Assembly (NCBI GenBank): GCA_024741835.1
Contig: JAENRP010000061.1
Coordinates: 70,826 to 134,825 of the forward strand
Direction of reading: 5' to 3'
Source of the DNA: Diplocarpon mali
Taxonomy: Eukaryota > Ascomycota > Leotiomycetes > Helotiales > Drepanopezizaceae
Length of the DNA: 64,000 nucleotides
The position numbers were made by a program, and so were the translations under genes. The notes below the pieces were generated by a model. It had not been told where the DNA came from. It did no database searches and saw only the letters and a list, made by a program, of their open reading frames with translations. Below are positions 55,586 to 64,000 of this stretch, piece after piece; the stretch's first letter is position 1; each line of letters begins with the position of its first letter.

Positions 55586-56719
55586 ATGCCACCAACCCAA
55601 CCCCCCCTCTCGACTACTATCCCTCCTCTGATCTGCGGCACAGCAACATTCAACAACCTCTACAACGCCTCCGCCGCCCTCGTCCCCACCACCGCGATTG
55701 TCGAACGCGCCCTCGATCTGGGCGTCCGCGCCTTCGACACATCGCCCTACTACGGACCCTCCGAGGAGCTCTTGGGGAAAGCTCTTATTCTGCCCTCAAT
55801 CCAAGCGAAGCACCCTCGATCCAGCTATCGTATTATCACGAAAGTTGGGCGCATCGCCGCCGCGGAATTCGATTACAGCCCCGAATGGATACGCTACTCG
55901 ATCCAGCGTTCTCTACGGCGCTTGAATACTTCTTATCTCGATGTTGTCTACTGCCACGATGTGGAATTCGTCACGGCCGAAGAGGTGCTCGTCGCTATAA
56001 GGGAGCTGCGGCGCATAAGGGATGCAGATGGCACGGTAAAGTATATTGGCATCTCAGGTTACCCCGTCCCTCTGCTGTGCGAATTGGCGGAGTTGGTGCT
56101 AAAGGAGACCGGAGAGCCGCTGGATGCCGTGATGAGCTATGCGAATTACACGTTGCAGAATACCACGTTGCAGACTCTGGGACTGGAGAGATTGAGAAGA
56201 GCGGGCGTGAGCTGCGTGCCCAATGCCAGTATCCTAGGCATGGGCCTGATACGCCAGGCTGGCGTGCCGGTTGGAGGAAAAGGCGACTTTCATCCTGCGC
56301 CTCGGGAATTGCGGACGAAATGCTTGCAAGCAGCAAAGTTCGTCGAGGAAACTGGGGAGAGGTTGGAGGTTGTGGGTATTCGGTGGGGGCTGGACAACTG
56401 GTCTCGCCAAGGCGCAGCACTAGGTGGCTATGGGGGAATCGGTGTTTCTGTGATTGGAGTCAGTAATCTAGAGGAATTGGAGGAGACAGTGCGTGTCTGG
56501 AATAGCGTGATGGATGGTCTGCCTATCGCTGGGAGGCAGGTGGCAGAGGAGAAGAAGGAGTGGAGTCTTGGGAGATCGAAGGTCGTTGCCGACAAGGCGA
56601 AAGGCATTTGGGACATTCTGGGCGAGTGGAAGGATTATACCTGGGCGTCTCCCCATGAGGGATACGTCAACGTGAGGGCCGTGAAAGGAGTCACTGGCGA
56701 GAATTCCCCAACGCTTTAG
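55586..56719 (+). CDS. ara2: D-arabinose 1-dehydrogenase (NAD+), aldo-keto reductase
   Basis: Single exon, 377 aa. Aldo-keto reductase TIM-barrel signature: FDTSPYYGPSEELLGKAL with Asp51 and Tyr56, ITKVGR with Lys86 and VVYCHDVEFV with His124, which is the complete catalytic tetrad. Further barrel elements are SIQRSLRRLNTSYLDVVYCH, GTVKYIGISGYP and SVIGVSNLEELEETV. The H-D-V-E motif and the overall pattern match the Ara2 subgroup rather than general AKRs. In yeast this enzyme oxidises D-arabinose to D-arabinono-1,4-lactone with NAD+, the step before Alo1 in erythroascorbate synthesis, in the cytosol. The start at 55586 is the first ATG giving a normal N-terminus (MPPTQPPLSTTIPPLICGTA). It lacks introns and looks intact. 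Use as L-galactose or L-fucose dehydrogenase is an alternative within the subgroup. Confidence 0.88.
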   Translation: MPPTQPPLSTTIPPLICGTATFNNLYNASAALVPTTAIVERALDLGVRAFDTSPYYGPSEELLGKALILPSIQAKHPRSSYRIITKVGRIAAAEFDYSPEWIRYSIQRSLRRLNTSYLDVVYCHDVEFVTAEEVLVAIRELRRIRDADGTVKYIGISGYPVPLLCELAELVLKETGEPLDAVMSYANYTLQNTTLQTLGLERLRRAGVSCVPNASILGMGLIRQAGVPVGGKGDFHPAPRELRTKCLQAAKFVEETGERLEVVGIRWGLDNWSRQGAALGGYGGIGVSVIGVSNLEELEETVRVWNSVMDGLPIAGRQVAEEKKEWSLGRSKVVADKAKGIWDILGEWKDYTWASPHEGYVNVRAVKGVTGENSPTL

Positions 56720-57782
56720 AAGGACGCAGCTTTGAAAGGCAGCGGGCCGTGAGTATAGTATGGCATTGATGGTTGTTTCAGGATAGGTGTATTAAGATGA
56801 CATACCAGCTATCCTCTTTCCGGGGCCCTGGAACTTAAAGCTTCTTCAGTGACTCAGCTTGTTCTTGCTCACTTACCTGAGTAGATACATCTCCTCACTC
56901 ACGGGATACTAAAAGTACGGATGCCTAGCCCTTTTCACTCGCGAGTAGAGGCTTCAAAGAAAACGCCGACGCTGCGGATGTTAAGATCAGGACGTAGTTG
57001 CGAGTGAGAACAAGCCGATTTTCCCGAGTCTTGATGTTTTTGGAGATAGAATATTTGTCCCGTGTAGGTGTTTTTTTCGCCGAGTATTTTTCAGATCATT
57101 GGGAAAACAACTTCAAAATCCTCAAGGCTTGCCAGCCCTTTGGCTTCAATATTGGAACGTGTTGAGCACTCGCTTTCTTCTCGCGTTGACCAAAGGGACG
57201 ATAACATGGTTATCGGTCTTCTACCACTGAGTAAAGCAGTCGCTCAGAGTAGGTGCTTGAGTTGTAGTTACATTAAAATCTTCAAATCGATTGTCAGAAG
57301 TTGAATTCTTTCAAGTGCATCATTTATATCCTCCATACCCAGTAGTATCACATCGGTTTCATAGCACAAGGACCAATCCAGATATTTGTATCTATATTTA
57401 GAAAAGCATCCTTGCAGTAACTACATTATTTAAATTTCTTCCTGGCCATTGTTAATTGATGCGCGGCCTACTATTTCCGGACCGGATATGATAGTATTTG
57501 ATCGGGCTTGTCACTAACGGTTACTGCCCAGGTCGATAAAATACTGTAGTTGGCCTTTCGGCCAATGCGGATCAGCGCACGGCTCATATAAATTTAATAT
57601 CAAGTGAAACAAAGTCAACAAGCACTGTGTTTGATCGGATCATATGAAAGAGGTCAATCTTTGATCAGTGCCCCTGATTTTTTCTGGAGAAACTATAAGA
57701 ACTCTAGAAAAAATCCCGACGCCACGCAAAATGAGGAAAAAATCAAACATAAATCATTCAATTTCACATCACTCACTTAGCG
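56720..57782. other. Convergent 3' flanks of ARA2 and DAHP synthase
   Basis: About 1.06 kb. AT-rich, with no supported open frame; the plus frame at 57068-57304 looks like chance. It holds two 3' UTRs. No repeats were noticed. Confidence 0.5.
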
Positions 57783-59101
<1,319 letters not shown>

Positions 59102-60348
59102 AATGTAATACCGTCGCGGAGAATTGATGGAGGGGTACCGATAACAAGAATGACTGGATAAGGGGGTTTCACGCAGAGACGGAATCGACTAAGATAGCAC
59201 GAGGCCTCTGTTGCTTAGGTACAACCTGGAGAGGAAAAACTACTTGTTCTGGACGGGAAAGTAACGTGATATTACATAAGCTGTGTCTTGGCTAAACAGC
59301 TCATAGTAGATAGTAATAGGTAAAACGTGACTAGAATACTACAACCGTTAGTCAGTCTTCTCCTTGTAACCCTAACCCCTCTCCCTTATCTCGTGTAAAT
59401 GATCAGGCGTGTTACCAATAGCAAGCAAAAAATAATCAGAGATGAAGGCTGAACGCAGAAACGAGCTACTGAATTTAAGTAAAGGGTAGGTCTACTGTTC
59501 TGCAGCGGTCTGTAAGTGTTGTTATCCCTGGTTGAAAGGGAGGGCTGGCTGTAGCTAAATCGAGCAGTATACACACAGTAAACTGCTGTTGACATAGTAC
59601 TCTGATATGCTCATAATATGAATAGACATTCATAGCATTGAAAAGCAAGCTCATAAAATTGGCTCGGAGTATGCAAGGCAATATTTCCAGAACTATAAAT
59701 ATAGCTAACGCCTGATTCATGGGTAAACAATATTCAGAATATTATTTTGTGTAGAGATTCTGCACAATAGTACGGACAAGCTATTCTATGAATATTACTA
59801 CCATTTTGAGTTAGTACGAGACCCTTGGCAAAGACCAAGGACAATACTTGACCGCTGTACCACAGTACGGAGATAAAATCGACCATCGTTTGTCTCATCA
59901 TCAGATCCTGGCCTTGCGTATCGGATCGGTGCTACCTTTTAGCCAGCACCTAAGTGAGATCGGTTGTATAAAACTCAGACGATGGATCTCGAATACCCGC
60001 CCCACTGCTGTCAATCCCGGCACTCCCCGTGACCTGGTGCCTAGCGTTCTTCTCAGTCACCTCGCGACGACCGTCTGTCACAGCCCAACCATGGCTTCGA
60101 ATCCTGAAGCATTGATGAAACTTGTCGCTCTCTATCTCTCCGGCCATGTGCTGAGTAGGTGCTATTAGCTGCTGAAGATATAGGGTCGTCTGGGTCACGC
60201 CTATGACATTCTTTCCGTATGAGGAATCGATACGAAGACAACATCCCTCCCAGACAGGGCTCGCTACAATTCTCCCAACTCGACTTCAGACGACCTTCAT
60301 ACCGCACACTTTCTGCAACACGCTGCTTACTTCATTTGACTTGACGTT
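59102..60348. other. Divergent upstream region, no supported gene
   Basis: Between the DAHP synthase (minus) and the gene at 60349 (plus), so both promoters lie here, and possibly a small first exon of the synthase. Short frames such as 59386-59595 and 59848-60168 have no domain. Confidence 0.45.
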
Positions 60349-61285
60349 ATGCTTTCGCAATGGGGAAGCCGCAAGCGCGATAGGGATGATGACGGAGAGA
60401 CCGTAATACCTGGCTTTGGCGAGCATCGTTCAGTGAGGCTCCTGAAGGCCGGCTGGTCTTTTGTGTCAGCAATGCTAATAATCAAATAATAAACAGAAAC
60501 GACGCATTTCTGCTCTACCACACCGGGCTCTGCCGAAAACCACTCGTCAAGTCTCGCCGACTGTCCCTTGGGCAGACAATTACACCTCGCATCCTCCCCC
60601 GCCGACCATCACACCAGTAGACTCAGATTCGGAAGAAGCTGCTGCTACAGCATCCGCGGAACCAAGATCTTTCTCATCATATTCGTCGTCGGCGATAACC
60701 TTTGTGCAGAGCGGTTCGCCATCTCCATTCTTGGATAATTTAAAGACCCAGCACAACTCTCAATCTACCCAGTTGTCCAACGCAGCTATGTCCTCTGAAG
60801 ATTTTGAAATGACCGATGCGTCTCATCTCTCCCCAGGCCATTTCCAGAACGACTCCTGCCCAAGTTTATCTGGTCGAATTCCCACCCCGATACACAGCTC
60901 TTTCGCCCCCTTCATTCGGCCTGAAAAGGCATCGGTTCCAAACCGACTTGAATTCGGAGGGGACCAGGCCGTGGTTGACAGGCTTATGAGAGGCAGGAGA
61001 CTTCCCAGCCCTATTAGTGAAGGCGAGACCAGTCCCAGTGTTATTGTTGCTGGTATCGAAGACATGCAAATGGACGTCGACTCTTCTCATCATGACCAGG
61101 ACAAACAAACACCGACTAAGAAGGGGCATACTCGGTCGAAACATAGTCTTCGGAATTGGACTGGACTCGGTTCAGAACTTGCTGGTACGGGAATGAAGAG
61201 AAGCTTTAGTATGGGATATAGAGCCGATTGCGAAAAATGCCGGATGAAAGTCCCGGGACATTTTAGTCACATCATCACGTATTGA
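60349..61285 (+). CDS. Conserved fungal protein with C-terminal Cys-x2-Cys motif
   Basis: Two exons, 60349-60432 and 60497-61285, with a 64-nt intron; 290 aa. Exon 1 encodes WGSRKRDRDDDGETVIPGF, a basic-acidic N-terminus, joined as EHRS/KRRISALPHRALPK. The middle is Pro/Ser-rich and disordered, with MTDASHLSPGHF and RLMRGRRLPSPISEGE. The end is the most conserved-looking part: KRSFSMGYRADCEKCRMKVP then GHFSHIITY at the terminus, with a single CxxC that might bind zinc together with the His residues. I recall many filamentous-ascomycete hypothetical proteins with RGRRLPSPISE and a YRADCEKCxxKVPGHxSH ending, so the family is real, but no function is known to me. A nuclear role is plausible from the basic clusters but is not shown. 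A larger single-exon model (ATG at 60704) would miss the N-terminal third. Confidence 0.8.
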
Positions 61286-63076
61286 ATTCTGCACTTTGTA
61301 TATTTTCTTATTGGGTCAAGCGATGAGCACATTAGCAGGGCGTTCAGGGTGCTGCAGAGCGGTTAATGACAAGCCTGGTGCCAATTCATGAACCCTTGAC
61401 AGATTATGTTGATGAAAATGACACCTTAATCAACACATTCAAGCTACATCACTTCCTGGCGTATCATTTAAGGGTGTATCAAAAGGTAGGTTGCTTACAA
61501 TGAGAATGTGTAGCAATTTGTGCTTGTAGGTTTTTTATACCCTACCATACTCTGGGTGAATTCAGAGCACCGAGTATTACCTAACTGAGATGCCCAGCTA
61601 GGTTTCTGCATACTAGCGAAAATTGCAGCTAACAATTCAACAACCATCACGGTTTTAGTACTCCCAAAAACATGAACGACCAACACCCAGCTCCTCCGGA
61701 ACCTTATCAGATGACTCGCGAGATCCCCATACCCCCACAGAAGAACGCATATAGTTAAACAGCCAACCCTGTTACCCCACCAAATTCCTTTCCCAGTCAG
61801 GTTTCGCAGGTAGAAGTATCGCCAGAGCTGTCAACCCGAATATCCTCTGCGCAGAGGCGAAGACGGCCAATCAACCACGGGTCGGTGTGTATGAGTCCTT
61901 TCCCAGGCGTATATCACATGACTGTTTTCTGTTGCGCTTCGTATTTCCCTCATTTTGTGTCCAAGGCGGCGAAGGGGTAAAGAGGGGATGAATAAGAGAT
62001 TGATGACCTACCAATCAATGGCTGGGCAACTACCTCCTATCTGCTATCAGAGAGATTGTATTCAACCACAAAATCGTTCTGTCTCCCACAACCGCCTAGG
62101 GCCAAATCTCTGATGCATTTCGACCAGAAGAGGGTTCTTGCCTTCTTCGTGGGTGTCCAGTTGGCGCGTATCGCACCTATCTAATTGTGGTTCCGTACCT
62201 TCATTTTTGGCTAAACGAATCCACCCCCTTCAGCGCATCTATCTAGTCTCTTTCCGGCCCGTGTTAGTAGTGAGTGTGTGTAGCCTGCAACCTCCGGAGT
62301 CTTCCACGAACACGTTATCCTGGGATCAAAACGATGCAAAACAAGGCTCGCTTGCCTGGCTTATGTGTTACTATCTGAGATTTGTGGAAGAATACCTAAT
62401 TGCTTGCTCCTACAAGATGGGCGACGATATGATTTAGACTTCAGGATTCTCCATCTATTCCCAATTAACAAGTAGCCACATTCACCCTCATGAGGCTTTC
62501 TTAAACATCACTTTCGACGTAGTATTTTCGACATCGAATGCGTTGAGCCTTTAGAATCTTGAAATAACAGTTTCCGTGAGACGAGAAACTAAAAATCTGA
62601 TTCATTTATAACTCCCCGCTCTAATCTTCCTTTCGTAGGATGGTTGCTCAAAAAGATATCCACAACTCCGACCCTCTCTCTTAGCGATATACCTGCTGCG
62701 CGATTGTGCTGCAGAACAAATCACGTCACTCCATGCGATTCAAAACAAAAGGAATATCTGGCCTCGATGATCTCTCTGCTCTCAAAATTCTCACTGCACA
62801 CCCCATTCAATGACCGCGATCAATCCTGTAGACCGTAGTTGGTATCGTGAATCATCACTTCACGGCTGGACCCTGGGAGATACATCCTCCGAAGGTCTTG
62901 CAACAAAAGATCCACTGTGTTTGAATCCATTATTCATCGCTCAATTTCTAGCTACAGACTTCTTCGTGCCCAACCTCGTCTGGTGAACAATTCGAACTAA
63001 CTCGATGACGGATTTAGGAACAGCTTCATATGTTGCGATCTGCAAAGTAGCATTTTCTATCATCCATCTCTCGGTA
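61286..63076. other. Convergent 3' flanks, no gene recognised
   Basis: About 1.8 kb between a plus-strand and a minus-strand stop. Frames at 62138-62437 and 62644-62838 (plus) carry no domain and have Trp/Cys/Ser-rich compositions typical of noncoding frames. I see no RNA gene, repeat or mobile element. Confidence 0.45.
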
Positions 63077-63912
63077 TCAGTCGCTACAAAGATCCTCGAG
63101 AATTTTCAGCATCTTTCTCTGCAACTTCACCAGTTCGGCCTCATCGATCATGCCCTTTTGAGCTTCCGGATCTGAACTTTTACTCGACGTAGCATTCTCC
63201 TTACCAACCGGTCGAACCAGATCGGACCGGGTTCCGAAGAATGGAACCCCAAGACTTCGTAACCTGGCATTCATTTCCTTTACCATCTGCAACTGGGCTT
63301 TGTAGACTTTTATGTCAAAAGTTCCAAGCTCTTTGGCCAGCTCGTCAGGACTGTTGTTGGAGAAGCCACCAGTCACCACACCTCCGACTGCCTTACTAAG
63401 CCGATCAGCAAAGAAGCTTTGAACGAGTGCGAGTAGAATTCCTTACAGCACGTCATCTAACTTCTTCTGATTTTCCTGCCTTGCCTTTTGCTTCTCGATT
63501 AAGATCTTTCGGCCATGCCACCATTGCTCTTCATGCTCGCGCTGGACTTTCATCATCTGTACAAATTAGTTTCTGGTGATCACTACGAGGAGAAACATAC
63601 CCGTCGAATATCGTTCAGCATGCCCTCATGTCTCGCAACAGTTATCATAACACATCTTAGACCAGCTGACCACTCAATGATCGTAGCAGGATCAATCCCA
63701 GTCTTAGGTAAAGGATCTGTGGGAGTTATAGAGTGAGGCGGTGCTGCAATTCGCTCTGGCTGTAGAGGCCATGGCTGCTGACGTTGCTCGAAGTGAGAAG
63801 GTGCCTGGCCATACGTAGCGTTAGGTTGTGGCTGGGTTTGAGGAGTAAGACCAGCAAGTGTTCTCAAAATTGATGCCAGATCTGGCTGCGTTTGCTGATT
63901 GTTGGAAGCCAT
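63077..63912 (-). CDS. DUF2458-like conserved fungal protein
   Basis: Three exons: 63912-63601, 63556-63447 and 63395-63077. The introns are 44 and 51 nt, and the product is 246 aa. The ATG at 63912 (MASNNQQTQPDLASILRTLA) is preferred over the in-frame ATG at 63972. The N-terminal 80 residues are Gln/Pro-rich. The conserved helical core reads DPATIIEWSAGLRCVMITVA, RHEGMLNDIRR, then EHEEQWWHGRKILIEKQKAR, KKLDDVLKAVGGVVTGG, ELGTFDIKVYKAQLQMVKEM, and ends LGVPFFGTRSDLV plus a helical tail. The pattern of an IxxW helix, HExxWW and QKKLDxVL fits DUF2458, a fungal family of unknown function; the Pfam label is from memory. The model is supported by the in-frame joins on both sides of the short exon 2. 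The 88 bp beyond it to the right edge hold nothing else. Confidence 0.8.
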
Positions 63913-64000
63913 TATGAGATTGACGCGACTTCGATCTGTCTTTGAAAAAGACTTTTTTGTCTCGTGAGACAATGAAACGGAGTCCTTACTTCAATGATAT

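Noticed and set aside
55107..55631. 174-codon plus frame upstream of ARA2
   Set aside because: No domain; it overlaps the ARA2 start in another frame and an opposite-strand frame. Probably promoter sequence.
59366..59380. Telomere-like TAACCCTAACCCC
   Set aside because: Fewer than two full repeats of the fungal TTAGGG unit; well within chance for 64 kb.
63583..63972. Using the ATG at 63972 as the start of the DUF2458-like gene
   Set aside because: It adds a Lys/Ser-rich leader (MSHETKKSFSKTDRSRV) before the natural MASNNQQ start; the shorter form fits better, though it is not proven.

Overview
The window looks like a gene-rich euchromatic segment of a filamentous ascomycete (Pezizomycotina) nuclear genome. 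The evidence is short spliceosomal introns (about 44-130 nt, GT..AG, several with a CTAAC or CTGAC branch site 10-20 nt before the acceptor), fungal-type protein families, and one LINE retrotransposon whose decay looks like repeat-induced point mutation (RIP). A leotiomycete is my guess from the general look of the proteins; nothing in the window proves it.

Layout, left to right: the 5' part of the GINS subunit PSF1 (minus, cut by the left edge); an HMG-box regulator resembling Ste11/FMF-1 (minus) behind a 2.8 kb upstream region; a DDT/WHIM/PHD chromatin factor in five exons (minus); a CIA30-domain protein with a leader peptide (minus); the large voltage-gated calcium channel CCH1 in five exons (plus); a GC-rich 2.9 kb stretch ahead of a small Ser-rich protein (plus); a caspase-like (C14) protein (minus); a GH125 alpha-mannosidase with a signal anchor (minus); a DUF1989 protein with a 14-nt microexon (minus), divergent from dipeptidyl peptidase III (plus); ribosomal protein L9 (plus); and a Cys-rich single-pass membrane protein (minus).

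From 38.08 to 44.28 kb lies a 6.2 kb Tad1-like LINE bounded by a perfect 15-bp target-site duplication and riddled with stops. To its right are an unrecognised 572-aa protein (minus), mitochondrial ribosomal protein mL50 (minus), a small Cys-rich membrane protein (plus), SIP5 (minus), a poorly resolved minus-strand locus near 54 kb, the D-arabinose dehydrogenase ARA2 (plus), a DAHP synthase with an unresolved 5' end (minus), a conserved fungal protein with a Cys-x2-Cys C-terminal motif (plus) and a DUF2458-like protein (minus).

There is no operon-like logic. Most genes are housekeeping: replication, translation, mitochondrial translation, shikimate pathway, erythroascorbate synthesis and calcium entry. 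They are interspersed with lineage-variable genes. Exon models were built by hand from reading-frame continuity and splice signals. For every multi-exon gene I checked that the summed exon length is a multiple of three, except PSF1, which is truncated by the edge. I saw no clear new biological system. The observations most worth a second look are the LINE with its intact duplication, the caspase-like gene, the DPP III N-terminal extension, the microexon and the DAHP synthase 5' end.
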